64,000 nt of DNA, taken from the NCBI GenBank assembly GCA_030549495.1, contig JAUIRK010001053.1, positions 62,001-126,000 on the forward strand. Direction: 5' to 3'. The notes beneath the pieces were generated by a model. The model saw nothing but the letters and a program-made list of their open reading frames with translations, was not told the DNA's origin and made no database searches. The DNA comes from Nectonema munidae (Eukaryota; Nematomorpha; Nectonematoida; Nectonematidae). The stretch's first letter is position 1, and every line of letters begins with the position of its first letter. This document shows, piece by piece, positions 45,601-54,263 of this stretch. Position numbers and translations under genes: made by a program.

Positions 45601-48600
45601 GACCCAATATGGGTGCAATATTTTGCAAGAAAAAAACAATTCACTCAGTGTCCCCTTCTTGATCCACATGGAACTTCTTCGCGGCACGCGGACTCTAGTT
45701 TGAAAACCACTGAGCTAGAAGGTTGATGCAATAAAAATTGCAAACAAGGTATTTTGACTTCATAAAATCTGTACAGTTGTGGTGGGATTGAGAGCTTACA
45801 GTGCAAGTATAATGTCGGGTAATAATGGTGGTGTGTTCATTGGACAAAAATTCTTTTATAATAAATTTTGAAAAAAAAAAAAATGGCCCCCAATTTTGAG
45901 GACGTGCGCCCCTAAGCAAAAGTTATAGTTCTTATGAAATGATCTAAATAGAGGCACTCTTGTTAATCCGAGCAGAACAGCGAAAAAACTATTCAGATAA
46001 TGAAATTATACGGATTGTGGAAAAAAACGATTTTGCCGTTAAACTTTAAGGAGTTGAATATATATTTTACCATAGTCTTACGGAAATATTACAAATATAA
46101 GTCAAATATTTCACCAAAAACGTCAAAGGCTTTATTAATTTCATTTAAAACATGGTAAGCCAACTAATTAAAAATGTTTCCCGCATTCAAAGGTGAAAAG
46201 AGAAGAAAAAACTTTAAGAAAAAAATAGGGAAAATCAAGGATTCGCATTGATGAAGTCCGGGTTAGCCAGGGATGACTGTATAAAAGCATCATTCAATTT
46301 CAGTTGCGTATTATATTTCAATTAACCCGTTGAGCATCCGAAAAAGCGATGACTTATTGATTTATTTAAAATATGGAAATCTGTTGCCCATTTTTGGATT
46401 AAACGAGTGAACCCATAACGCTGGAAAAATACCTTTGTCCTTCCAAAACCATATTTTATCAATAACAAATCTTTCAAGATATAAATCATTTTTGTTTAAA
46501 TCAGTCGTTTCAAACCTTGTGTCAGCAAGCAATTTTCTTGGGGTTGCTAAGACAACAAAATAATTAGAAGATTATTTAGCGGTTAACATGATCCCATTAA
46601 AGGAAGAGATTATCTAAGTAGGTATAAACAATGGATACGTTGAAGTCGGTAGTCATATAAAAACTATGGAAACAGAGCGAAAAAGTATTGTGAAAGGGTA
46701 GACAGTCTGTAACGTCATTCACTGGCCTTGGAGTAATGTAATGGGTGTGTTGATGTGATCAGTGCTGAAACAATGTGTCATGGATCAACAATTTGGAGAT
46801 TGCTCATATTTTACAATATTATCGCAATTCGCCATATATAATTGAGCCTCAATGGTTGTTAGGGTGTACCTCTCAGCTTAACAGTTGAAGGTCAGGGGTT
46901 CAATCCCCTAGGCTCCCAACTCTAAAAACAAATTCATAAAAACTGTGATTAACCATCTTAAGCATAATGCGAGCATATAGCCTTACGGCTGAAAGTGCTT
47001 TGATATCTCCAACCAACCAACCATATATAATTAAAATAAAAACTATGATTGCGCCTGTCTGAATTTTTTAAGAGCCATCTACAATGATGCTAACAGTAAT
47101 ATTGGAAATGCATACTTGCAAAAAGAAATCAATATTATTTATCGTGATGTAGAGGGTCTCTGTCGCGCAGGAGTACATCTCATGCAACTTAACGATCCAA
47201 TTGATGAGGACTTTGCGCATGGTAAAAGTGATTTCATCACTCAAGATACAGAAGAAGGGAGACGAGTATTGTTCTTGCTAAAAAAAAGACTCTCAATTAT
47301 TCAGACTGTTCAAAGGATATGAGAGAGGAAAGAGAGACCTCAATGCTCAACATGTAGTGATAAATGTCCAATGAGAAGACGGAACCTTGGAAAAAATCAC
47401 CAATCTTGTCCACGTCATCAATGTCATGAAAGTTGGGAGAGAATCGTAGTCGATGATAGGACTTGAAATACATTTTCTAGAATATGAAAAAAAACATGCT
47501 AGAGACTATGACTTAAGAAGTACCATTGCTACTCAAATTGATATTATTTTTACCTGTACACGAAAGTATAGTAAGGGCAATGTTAATCTATATTCTGAAA
47601 CTTTCATCGTTTGCAAAGGTAGACCCAAAAATTCGCAAAATAAAATTTTAATAATGCAGTGGTCACCAAGCGCCTTGTTTTATTTTAAAAAATGTGAGGA
47701 GAAGGAAGAATTTTTATGATTTGTTAAAAAGAACTTTTTTTTGAATTATTCACATTTTATCAAGTTTTTAAGGAGCATAAAATGCCTTTTTATAACAAAA
47801 AAATAATGTTATTACTTGACTCAAAATTTTTAATTTAACTAATGATATAGCCAAAAATTTCAATGATAATATAAAAAGAAAGAGAGAATTCAGTTACGAA
47901 AAGTGGGCGAAGCTATGCCTTACTGGCCCTGAAATAAGCCCCGGGTGATTACTATACTCTCAGCGATAACTTGAAGGAAAACATGATCGAGAAATATGGC
48001 TATAAAAAAACTACTATTTATAATCCTTGTTACCCCTATGGATCCATTTGGTCTTCTAGTCAACTTAATATATTAAAAAAATACTTACTTATTAAAAAAG
48101 ACTTTACAAAAATAAAATCGTCAGCATTTATTACTGCTTTTTAATACAACTCTTCTGCTTTACATTAGATATCGTCTGATTATTCTGGTCGATAACGGGT
48201 TAAACAAATAACCTCAAAAATTTCTGACTTTTACTCTTTCATCATAATACGCAATTTTTACCATTTTTTTTGTAAAATAACTCTTCCTAGCGTATAATAT
48301 AATCAAAAAATTAGCCATCACCTCTTCAGGCCCATTTAATTCCAAAGAAAAGTCTATTTTTATAATCCGATATTTTTTTCATTTGATTTGAGAATGAGAG
48401 AGATATGTGGCGAGAGTTGTCTTTAAGATGGGATCACTCGATTTGTGTTTGAATCAGCGTACAAACTTCTCTACAGATATTTAGACACATTTGTGCAAAC
48501 TACACCTTGCTTTCTTACATTCATGCGGATACAATATATCTTTGATTCACGTTTTTTATTTTCTAAAAACTCTAAACATAAAAGTTCACTTTCATTTCCT

Positions 48601-51600
48601 GTAATCTATCTTGTTTTGCAAATTTCTTCATCTCTTTTTGTTTTATACAATCTTGTAATTTTTACATTGTCACTTTCTCCGTTACAAAACAAGTATTACA
48701 TCTGTGTAACAATTGTTAAAATTGGAAATAATACCAAACCCACGGCTGCCAATTTGGATTATAAATTTAGATTTTTTTTAAATCGTTTAGATGAAATTAG
48801 TTTAGGATTTCAAATTTTTTTTTAAATTTTTTCAAAAGCACAAAGACATTTTACGAATATTGAAATGAAAAAAATCTAAGCAGAGAAACGCAATCAGTCT
48901 ACAACATTTGAATGCCATTGTAACCGTAAAATTTGGCTGGCCAGGTCTACCTGGACTTTCCATTCCACTAAACGCCTAATACCGGCCCTCATTACTGCAT
49001 TTCTATACCTTGATTGATAGTTATAATTTTACGAGAATGTATGTTTCAAATATATAAATACAGCTGAGGGAAAACGATACAATCCTAACGCGAACGCTGC
49101 GAAAGTGTGAAACAATCTAAATATCTGGTGGTAGCTTGATTAAACCAGGATAAAAGCACATTGGTGCATTGGCAGCGTACCAAACTTATGATTCCTGGCT
49201 AGTTCTTCTAGCAAAAATTATATAAGTGAAGACGAAATATTTGAAATTTAAAAATGATTTTGTTCTTTTAAATTAATTTGTTTCATGAATTTCTGTTTTT
49301 TAGATTACTTTTTTCAGATTATTTTCATTAAAAATAGCTGGAAGCACTGGCTAAACCCTGAATTATTTCTTCGCATTCCAAAAATAAGAATAACTGAAAA
49401 TGTTTGCCAATCAGATATTTCTGTTGAAGAAAATGCGTCTTAAAGTCAACATAATACTTATATTGTTGAATCTCTCTCTCTCTGAAAATGAAATTGATTT
49501 TGTTGAGAATGAAAATTCTTTTGAATTGTCAAGAGATGGAAATATTGAGTGGAAGCTTCAACCTTTTTCTTCAAGTGGACGACGTTGTGAAGTAAATATA
49601 GTGAAGGTAAAACCTAGACCAACGCTTTAAGCAGTTTCAAAAAGTCAAGGTGAAATGTCTTCATTTTTATTATTTTTTCTTGAAAATCTTTTAAAAATTG
49701 AAAGATTATTGAAAACACTAATAAAAAAGGTCATGAAATTTTCAAAGAAAACTGGACAGCTTTAGATGACACGGAATTAAAGGCCTTTTTAAGAGTGTTA
49801 ATTTGCTAGGCTTCTAAGAATCTCTGGAGTTGTGAAAATGGGCGACCAATCTTTGCAGCAATAATGAAAGACATCGATTTGAACATATTTGCGACGCTCT
49901 TAGATTCGATGACTTTACAACAAGAGGAATAAGAAAAATGAAGACAAGTTTGCTCCAATAAGAGATTTATGGAGGGAATGGAGTTTAATTTCTGAAAAAT
50001 TGTACAATTTGAACTATTTTGTCGCTGTGGATGAGCAGTTGAAAGCTTTTCGTGGCAAGGATCCTTTCAAACAATATCTTCTTAACAAACCAGCAAAATA
50101 TGGAATAAAATTTTGGAATTTATGTGATTCCATTTCTTAATACAACTGGAGAATAATACGATATTTAGATAGAAACATTGGATTGCCTCAAAAAAATTTG
50201 CCGAGACAGTTGTTTTAGATATATATATATATAAAGGTTTGAGACGCTATAATGTAACATTGGATAATGATTTTTATTCTTTTTCTCTTGCAAAAAAACT
50301 TTTAGAGAGAAAAATTACTTCAATTGGAACTATTAGAAAAAATAAGCCTTTTTTGCCAAAATATTTTGAAAGTTACAAGGTAATATTTAAATTTTTTACT
50401 TTTTTTTCAATTTATTTTACCAGGGACGAGAAAAGTTTAGTCCCAAGTAAACTATTCTTTCTTGCCTGTCAAAGAAAAATATGCAAAGCACTTTTCATCA
50501 TGATAAAGGCACTTTGAATACAAATGCCGATTATAATAAAACGAAAGGAGGTGTTGATGGGTTCCGTTTTTTAGTGTGAGCCGAAGAGGATATCATTGGC
50601 CTGTTGCTGTTTTTCATAACATTTTGGGCGCATCTGCATTCAATGCTTATATTCTCTTGACCAAAATATTTGACACTTGTAAAGGAAGACTTTTTCTTGA
50701 TTGTTTAAGTAAAAAACTTGCCAAAGAAGACATAGAAAGGCGCAAGGCTCTTCCCAGACAAATTGACGCATGTATATATTTTAAAAAAATAGAAAGTTCT
50801 TTTTCTTGTACATTTTTACAGAACAATAATGGAAAACGAGGCAAATGCTATATTTGTGAAAAACCAAAGAAGTGTGATTCAACTTGCGTGAAATGCCATA
50901 CTTTGTAAAAACTGTTAATATCATATATATCTTATTCAATTTATTATTTTATATTTTTAAGGATGTTTAGCTTTATATTAAATTTTTAAACATGAGCTTA
51001 ACTTTCTTGACACCATTTGGACTCGAAGGCACTGTGTGTTTGTTTAAATAAATGGGTAAGAAGGGTTAAGCTAAATTAAGTCAGTGATATGCAATGCTAT
51101 TTATGGAACAAACCTTTTACGTGTGATGAAAAAGGAGTTTCAAATTATAGAAAGTAAAATTTTTCTAGAAAAATAATTTATACATATGGATATTTTTAGC
51201 AGCAAAAAAAAGGCTACCACATTATATCATTTTCCGTAATGGATATATTTATTACAACTATAAACTCAAAAAAGTCTTCCATTACTTAACTTAACCCCTT
51301 CGTGACCAGAAAAATCAGACGATATTTATTAAAAAGCAGAAGATTCATATACAAAACTATTTAAAAAAGCGGGACGAAAGTAAAATTGTTTATGCAATCA
51401 TATATGAAACATTGGTCACGAAAGGGTTGCGATGATTCAAGAAGGCTCATAATGACATTTTATCTGCGAGTACTACAAACGCAGTAGTCGACAGCCATCA
51501 TATTCACTCGCAGCAAGAGTTAATCGGAATGAGTAAAGTGGGAAAAGATGGTAGAGAGACAAGGCGGTATAATTGTAGCCTCGGGCTCTCGTACTCCACT

Positions 51601-53144
51601 TAAATTTCGATGGAAGTAAAGTGGAGATAGTATGAGGAAATCATAGTCAGGATTCCACTAGCAATATCAACAAATACTTGTACAAACGAACGCGTTTATT
51701 TTAAAATTTAAATATTTTTTGATCTCAAAATTGCTTGATTATTATTATCATCATCCAATTTTTAGCTTCATAATCCCATTTAAAAAGTTGATATATTCTT
51801 CTTATTTTCTTTAAGTGAAACAAAGCTAACAGACATTATAGGCAAGTTTTTTGCAACTGCTCATATCTCTTGATTCTTCTTCAGATCACAAGTACCTGGC
51901 AACGTCCGTATTACGAAATCACATATCAAATATACAGTATTAATAAATACTCCCTGTTCCAAATTCAAGCATGTGAAAATTATTTTTGTATAGCAAAGTG
52001 AGATGAGGAACTAAGTCTCGGAATTACAACTTTATCCAATAATGCAATGATGATCTTTAATACATTTTAGGCATTGAGAAAAATATAAAAAACTTTTTGC
52101 GTAAAAGTAATTTCCGTTGAATACAATTTGTGAAACATTTTTCAAGTATCTTTGCCATTGGATATAAAATTTCAGCCAAAAAAATGTGTAAATTTACGAA
52201 CTTCTCAAGAAACATTCAATATTGAACTTTTAAATAAAACTCTTAATACCAAGATTTTTTCAATTTTATATAATAAAAAAAAGGATTGTAGCAAACAATT
52301 GGGTAGCCGCCATTGTGGATGCACGCAATCAGTCATCCCAATATGCAAGCACATAATTTTCTACTCATCTAGTTCACTCATTCTGAAGAAGTGGGAAAGA
52401 GTTCGAAACGTTAGCTTCAATAGAACATTTAAAAACAGTGCTTTTTGCCTCTTATTCTTATCAAGCAATGGTATATAGAGTATACAACGTAAAATACAAT
52501 GTTTGTAAATAAAACTTATTTACCAAATCAATGAAATTTAAAAATAGTATATAATGGCAAATAATACAAGGAATATTGACAAATTTTAATAGGCGTTCTA
52601 ACTTGAGCACAAAAATATTTTAAACGAAATTAGATTTAATGGAAAATAGTGTAAAGAGAACCTGTTGTAAGGAAAAGAGTTTATCATTCAAAGAAACTTT
52701 TTTAACGGCATCATCCATAACGACTTCATCATCTTTTGCATCACAATTCTTTTTTGGAATATTGATGCAGCTGAATTTTTCATTGGCTTTCCAATTTGGC
52801 TGGACTGACACAATTTCTTGACATTCATTATCAATCTTTTGATCAGTTTCAATTCTTTTCCCCTTTTTGAAATTGTTCACAGCTTTTTTCTGCATTTGAT
52901 TCGTAATATTATTCCTATTTTGATTGCGACTAACGTGCAATGGTTTGCGAGTATCAGGAACAAAATGCTTATATTCCGGTTCCATGTTTTTAACATTATT
53001 GTTGTTATAACTTTTAGCATTCTAAATATTTTCACTATGCAGCCCTAAAGTTGAAAAATAAAAAACAAACAAATAACGCTTACCCTTCTGCCTCGGTCAA
53101 AATTTTCTTTCTCGCAAGCAACAGCCTTTCTTGTTGTTTTCGCC
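27501..53144 (-). CDS. Mitotic-type cyclin gene, seven exons visible, N-box start missing
   Basis: Minus-strand exons in order: 53144-53084, 53021-52662, 41597-41527, 41242-41036, 40984-40844, 31152-31048, 27632-27501. Together they give about 357 residues. A KEN box (CEKENFD) and a classic D-box (RKPLHVSRN, fitting RxxLxxxxN) lie in the N-terminal exons. The cyclin box follows (IACKYEELLLPSL, then AYTRSDFIKMEIRILKSLNF and PLPIHFLRR), then the C-terminal cyclin fold (VHLIAKFLLELSLYEEELR, PSLIAATAIAYSL, TLTYFARFEEDELLPCM) and a terminal AVWKKYQSPNK. Cyclins activate Cdk1-type kinases and are removed by APC/C. Phases agree at all adjacent junctions. Still missing: a start codon and one or more exons (total length 1 modulo 3) between 52662 and 41597 that should carry the MRxxLxDWL part of the first cyclin box. 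The C-terminus looks most like B-type, perhaps B3; subtype unproven. If the missing exon is truly lost the gene is broken. Confidence 0.85.
27963..28359. mobile_element. hAT-type non-autonomous element (MITE), 397 bp
   Basis: Inverted ends CAGGGGCTGGGAACCT and AGGTTCCCGACCCCTG, flanked by imperfect 8-bp repeats (ATCTAGAA at 27955-27962, TCCTAGAA at 28360-28367). Contains CTGGCTCGCGAGCCA, a small palindrome near the right end. No coding capacity. It lies in the last cyclin intron. Confidence 0.8.
28965..29640 (+). pseudogene. piggyBac transposase remnant
   Basis: Plus-strand pieces include 'FFEKCHKYWTALDTVTLDEK' followed by LIKLRGGCPVK and YGIKMYG (catalytic Asp segment), then after a stop and shift the 114-codon frame 29284-29628: SLDRFFTSHELAKWAL and later NRMARDYTCYKPSKRWTMAV. 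The N- and C-terminal parts are missing. Stop codons (for example near 29175 and 29236) make it inactive. It lies in a cyclin intron, antisense to the gene. Confidence 0.8.
30628..30864. mobile_element. hAT-type MITE with perfect 8-bp duplication
   Basis: 237-bp element beginning CAGTGGCGGATCCAG and ending ATAAGCCCCTG, flanked on both sides by AGCACCAT (30620-30627 and 30865-30872). The 8-bp target duplication is diagnostic of hAT. The perfect duplication points to a fairly recent insertion. Confidence 0.88.
31048..31152 (-). CDS. Cyclin exon (helix 3-4 of second fold)
   Basis: 35 codons between acceptor TTGTTTTTTAG and donor GTACAC. It encodes TNTLTYFARFEEDELLPCMR and YVHMIERSSKSKHK, corresponding to the 'TLxxYSxYxEEELLP' part of B-type cyclins. 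Phase 0 at both ends, so it joins the neighbouring exons cleanly across a 9.7 kb and a 3.4 kb intron. Confidence 0.88.
31582..32327. mobile_element. TA-flanked inverted-repeat element, interrupted by a hAT MITE
   Basis: Perfect 19-bp inverted termini TAGAACCTACGTTTTACGT (31582-31600) and its complement (32309-32327). If the outer TA is the target duplication, this is a Tc1/mariner-like or other TA-targeting MITE of about 300 bp once the nested element is removed. Internal repeats of ACGTAAAACGTAGG near both ends suggest a long fold-back structure. No ORF. Confidence 0.75.
31830..32268. mobile_element. hAT MITE nested in the TA-flanked element
   Basis: 439-bp element with ends CAGAGGCGTAGCTAG and TTAGCTACGCCTCTG, flanked by perfect 8-bp duplications GCGTCATC (31822-31829, 32269-32276). 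GC-rich subterminal copies of CCGCCCCGGGCGG are present at both ends. No coding capacity. Clearly younger than its host element. Confidence 0.92.
32745..33743 (+). CDS. Viral nucleoprotein-like ORF, open over 332 codons
   Basis: The longest undisturbed frame in the window. The ATG at 32745 is preferred because the first codon of the longer frame, 12 bases earlier, is not ATG. Position directly upstream of a P-like ORF and L, a mostly helical hydrophobic composition without a signal peptide, and a size somewhat below typical mononegavirus nucleoproteins support N. A short further coding-like stretch in another frame after the stop suggests a late frameshift. Remaining open for 1 kb while L has decayed is notable. 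Family assignment rests on context more than on a motif, so it is inference. Confidence 0.7.
   Translation: MSSLSDLLKTNNVNTSMRLNAYLESSFLPYDGTEYETFEEGENYLATTAQSIYDINTHVATSGDFHHCISSYLFCISQKMVYPNDAVILSRPGPDRISPENLRKLLFNSYCCLHYILRPTALKSLTNNAFVRRYKAAISATRFNEALFSTTMTFTTLEAMNWVFGQITIKIPATRVLSWIQLDSTSQIMAELKNQLIMVASFSGMHTIELTSNYLKSRNPAICLPEVAKETKVFKANYDRLKKKHQQDFEHLRILHPQDLALLHSTRYPCLTYAAIEYSLINGSLGESFVYKKERTSKVIRDQIDASIRLPSSKGTVTMDPEYHESIKLWSR
33954..34427 (+). pseudogene. Viral phosphoprotein-like ORF
   Basis: 157 codons starting 211 bases after the N stop. It has a basic N-terminus (SKTRSKKRAS), then an acidic/polar part and a predicted coiled coil in the middle (heptad-like Leu/Ile in ELLKKTNEHLAYISSQLKNL), as in the oligomerisation domain of P proteins. 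A further coding-like segment in another frame at about 34460-34650 looks like its C-terminal part after a frameshift. No sequence motif is diagnostic; the call is from position and architecture. Confidence 0.55.
34895..38137 (+). pseudogene. Viral L polymerase (RdRp) remnant, truncated and broken
   Basis: Blocks in order: 34895-34950 (start region with an early stop), 34953-35387, a MITE at 35611-35748, then 35749-36314, 36414-36818, 36787-37329, 37626-37829 and 37865-38137. The piece ending 36314 has the pre-A motif (FKERK). The piece at 36414-36818 carries the QKGWT box, then GHNQ where active mononegaviruses have GDNQ, and a KPNETW box. So the catalytic Asp of motif C reads His. The motif A region falls in the break between 36314 and 36414. 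About half of a normal L (roughly 2,000 residues) is present; capping and methyltransferase domains are mostly or wholly absent. Catalytically dead on several counts. Confidence 0.85.
35611..35748. mobile_element. piggyBac-type MITE, copy B, inside the viral L remnant
   Basis: 138 bp including TTAA at both ends (35611-35614, 35745-35748), the same length as copy A at 3859-3996 and differing at about two bases. It interrupts the viral reading frame and creates a spurious upstream start for the ORF that follows. Insertion after endogenisation is the simplest reading. Confidence 0.92.
38321..40693 (+). mobile_element. hAT transposon with perfect 8-bp target duplication
   Basis: Ends CGGGGTTGTCCAAAC and GTTTGGACAACCCTG are inverted repeats. 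Subterminal GCGGCCCGCG motifs occur at both sides (38336-38370, 40627-40670). Flanked by GCTTAAAT at 38313-38320 and 40694-40701. 2,373 bp long, with a broken transposase inside. It sits between the viral insert and the cyclin exon at 40844, within the cyclin intron. Confidence 0.95.
38561..40311 (+). pseudogene. hAT transposase (GTF2IRD2/ZBED-like)
   Basis: ATG at 38561, good context. The N-terminal BED-like finger has CLIC and HYSTLH. The frame shifts by one base near 38985. It continues through the catalytic core (ALDESADIRDVSQL; VTDGAKSMTG; CIIHQESL) to 40071, then after a stop and a missing segment the C-terminal dimerisation domain (FGSTYLCEAAFSAMKSIKSK with the catalytic Glu) runs to 40311. 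About 570 codons are recognisable. Similar transposases gave rise to vertebrate GTF2IRD2 and FAM200-type genes. Inactive because of the shift and deletion near 40070. Confidence 0.9.
40844..40984 (-). CDS. Cyclin exon (start of C-terminal cyclin fold)
   Basis: 47 codons in phase 0. The acceptor is CTCATTTCTAG and the donor is consensus GTAAGTG after TTCTCAAGATGG. It encodes LTVHLIAKFLLELSLYEEEL and MSPSLIAATAIAYSLK, the usual helices 1-2 of the second fold. The intron before it is only 51 bp. The following intron (31153-40843) carries the viral insert and several transposons. Confidence 0.92.
41036..41242 (-). CDS. Cyclin exon (core of first cyclin box)
   Basis: 69 codons, phase 0 to 0. Acceptor GGAATTTCAG precedes 41242 and donor GTAACC follows 41036. 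It contains LVGLVAFWIACKYEELLLPS, AYTRSDFIKMEIRILKSLNF and PLPIHFLRRLTYAAQ. The conserved KYEE and MExxIL positions that contact the kinase are kept. The GC content is clearly higher than in the flanks. Confidence 0.92.
41527..41597 (-). CDS. Cyclin exon (end of N-box helix 2-3 region)
   Basis: 71 bases: acceptor TTCACTATAG before 41597, two bases finishing a codon, then AVAHMLLLNETPVFASKMNA and LIQ. This matches the cyclin pattern 'LAVxLxDxYLxxTPVxxxxLQ' directly before LVG in the next exon. The donor GTGTTT is weak. A LINE/SINE tail lies only about 30 bp upstream in the preceding intron. Confidence 0.8.
41625..41815 (-). repeat. SINE/LINE-tail repeat
   Basis: Contains GGTCTGGGTTCGAACCCCGA followed by TGACTATCCCTACTATC, matching the 3' tail of the LINE at 7.6 kb in complement. 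It ends near AATAAATCAAAAC. It lies in the cyclin intron, about 30 bp from the exon at 41527-41597. Confidence 0.6.
42167..42235. repeat. Dispersed repeat, inverted copy of the 2.3 kb block
   Basis: Reverse complement of 2287-2355 at about 85% identity by eye. Unknown class. Confidence 0.6.
42640..45711 (-). pseudogene. hAT transposase remnant, copy B
   Basis: Minus-strand pieces: the left terminus at 45711 reads CAGTGGTTTTCAAACT (a hAT end). The N-terminus at 45470-45300 reads KMKYYDSDLKFRFTALTSGG with CPLCSEVLAS, and AEQLILPCSKDIFNVL lies at 45230-45180. QIDETMDAANLSQ lies near 45060, then NVRWLSKGKFSKR near 44720. The C-terminal domain at 44400-44090 reads ECEYAFSMLLAIETKSRSRL. Many stops and shifts. 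The stretch 42650-43700 is non-coding but matches copy A at 25.27-26.16 kb. It is a ZBED/SCAND3-like hAT. It fills part of the big cyclin intron on the sense strand of the gene. Confidence 0.82.
46855..46990 (+). repeat. tRNA-like SINE
   Basis: B box GGTTCAATCCC at 46897-46907, preceded by TACCTCTCAGCTTAACAGT (weak A-box region). The sequence CAGTTGAAGGTCAGGGGTTC is shared with 2693-2710. It ends in CCAACCAACCAACC. tRNA-derived but not a functional tRNA. Confidence 0.6.
47000..47720 (+). pseudogene. Unrecognised broken ORF pair with Cys-rich segment
   Basis: The frame is open from about 47041 to 47320 (KEINIIYRDVEGLCRAGVHL; SDFITQDTEEGRR). After the stop the same frame has CSTCSDKCPMRRRN and CPRHQC, a zinc-binding-like cluster. 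A second frame at 47453-47719 follows (YDLRSTIATQIDIIFTCTRK). Composition is more coding-like than the flanks, but I do not recognise the family. It may be a transposon or viral remnant; it lies in the large cyclin intron, antisense. Confidence 0.35.
48110..48203. mobile_element. piggyBac-type MITE fragment
   Basis: Ends TTCTGGTCGATAACGGGTTAA (TTAA at 48200-48203) and contains ATCGTCTGATTATTCTGGTCG, almost identical to 54357-54381. The left end is not clear. Confidence 0.55.
49054..49165. repeat. Dispersed repeat, copy of 12.45 kb family
   Basis: Shares ATATAAATACA, CCTAACGCGAACGCT and GGTAGCTTGATTA with 12454-12540, then ends at CCAGGATAAAA, which in the 12.6 kb copy lies some 70 bases later. 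It looks like an internally deleted copy. Confidence 0.6.
49390..50908 (+). pseudogene. piggyBac transposase remnant
   Basis: Plus-strand order: acidic N-terminus 49400-49630 (SENEIDFVENENSFELSRDG); catalytic Asp segment near 50010-50130 (FVAVDEQLKAFRGKDPFKQY, LLNKPAKYGIKFW); 50239-50517 (DNDFYSFSLAKKLLERKITS, GTIRKNKPFLP); C-terminal domain 50576-50908 (SRRGYHWPVAVFHNILGASA, NAYILLTKIF) ending in a zinc-ribbon-like CYICEKPKKCDSTCVKCH. Several stops and shifts separate the parts. It is the most complete piggyBac in the window by domain content, but inactive. Confidence 0.85.
51291..51430. mobile_element. piggyBac-type MITE, diverged copy
   Basis: Starts TTAACCCCTTCGTGACCAGA and ends CATTGGTCACGAAAGGG. 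The right TTAA has become TTGC. Internal text AGACGATATTTATTAAAAAG matches copies A and B loosely. Confidence 0.7.
51431..52661. other. Intron stretch, no assigned gene
   Basis: A GC-richer block at 51435-51600 keeps a 50-codon plus-strand frame (SASTTNAVVDSHHIHSQQEL) but no clear family or splice pair. A 108-codon plus frame at 52152-52478 contains GAAGAAG...CGAAACGTTAGC, reminiscent of repeat 3' ends in other animals. Nothing more can be supported. Confidence 0.3.
52662..53021 (-). CDS. Cyclin N-terminal exon with D-box
   Basis: 120 codons in phase 0. The acceptor is the TAG at 53024-53022, which would otherwise be an in-frame stop. An ATG at 52985 with good context (AAACATGG) could alternatively start a shorter protein. 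The product is basic and low-complexity, as cyclin N-termini are, with RKPLHVSRN as D-box and a KGKR cluster that may be a nuclear signal. The exon ends CAACAG with donor GTTCTC. Linkage to the cyclin-box exons is inferred from strand, degrons and phase. Confidence 0.65.
53084..53144 (-). CDS. Cyclin N-terminal exon with KEN box
   Basis: Acceptor TATTTTCTCTAG precedes 53144. One base completes a codon, then 20 codons include TTRKAVACEKENFDRGRR. The donor is GTAAGC after 53084. The KEN triplet is an APC/C-Cdh1 degron. The exon ends in phase 0 and is separated from the next by a 62-bp intron. The preceding exon and the ATG were not found. Confidence 0.7.
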
Positions 53145-54263
53145 CTAGAGAAAATAGATGAAGAAGACTAAAATTTATCAAAAGATAAATTAATAGGCAG
53201 CAAAACTTTTATTCATGAAAAAAAGGAACGAAAACCCGTATAAAGATAAATTTTCGACGACTATGGTCATCAACAGATCATCATCATACCGTTGGCAAAT
53301 AGAGTAAGGAAAGGCAGTACGAGGTGTTTAACACAACAATATTAGGAATGAAAGAAGGAAAAATATTTCAAAAATTTGAAAAAATATTTTCAATTTTCAG
53401 TTTAGAACTTTTTACTCTTTCACAAGTGACTAAATATTTAAAATTTGAATAAATTTTAAAAATATTTCAAAATAAAGTACAGTTAAAAAAAATTTAAGCT
53501 TTGACAATGTTTAATGACAGATTGATATATTGTAGTATTTTTTATCCTCTTATTTAAAATAATTGTATTCGTTGTGTACAATTAAATTTTTTAAAGATAA
53601 ATTAAATAAAGCTTAAATTTTAAGGAATATAAAAAATTAAAAAAATCGGAAAAGAAAATCCCTGCTTTAGTAAAAATATGAACTCTAATTACAAAATTAA
53701 AATGATAAAATGATTTCAAAAATAAAAATGTATTTATAAACCCTTTCTGTAAATATTTCCAAATTGGCAAGTTTTTAATTTGGTGTGAAAGTTTAAATAA
53801 ATGCAACTACATCATACTTTTTCTTTAATAATAAAAATTAATAAATAAAATAATTATGTATATTATTTAATTTAATATCTGGCCGGTAATCCGGTATATC
53901 TTATCAGATACCACACCCGCCTCTTTCAAATGTCGGATATCCGTTATCGAGTTATATTGCCATCCGGTATATCTGAGTGCAGAATTTTAAGGTATCTAAC
54001 TCCTAATGGTTTTGAATCTAATTCAGAATGTATTTTGTCTACAGTATACATACTATTTTCACTCAAAAACGTATGTTCGTTTGCTAGTATTGAACAGAAA
54101 CTTTCAACTCGTAGGTTTAATTGATAGATTACATCATTCAAGCAATGCGATACGTATATTTTTAACAATGTTTCTAAAATGTATTGAGTAAATAATATAT
54201 TTTACTAGAGACTACTTCACAAAAACAATTTGAAAAAGAACGAATTTAAATTGGGAAAGAAGC
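53145..54263. other. Upstream of the first visible cyclin exon
   Basis: AT-rich. The cyclin start codon and promoter should lie here or beyond, but no ATG exon with matching phase stands out. Short repeated CCGGTATATC motifs occur at 53890-53970. Confidence 0.35.

Noticed and set aside
51435..51600. 50-codon plus-strand open frame with exon-like composition
   Set aside because: No recognised family and no convincing acceptor/donor pair; mentioned only as unexplained.
52360..52430. Possible hammerhead-ribozyme-like core (CTGAAGAAG ... CGAAACG)
   Set aside because: The conserved CTGATGA reads CTGAAGA and no convincing stem II can be drawn; treated as repeat-like sequence only.
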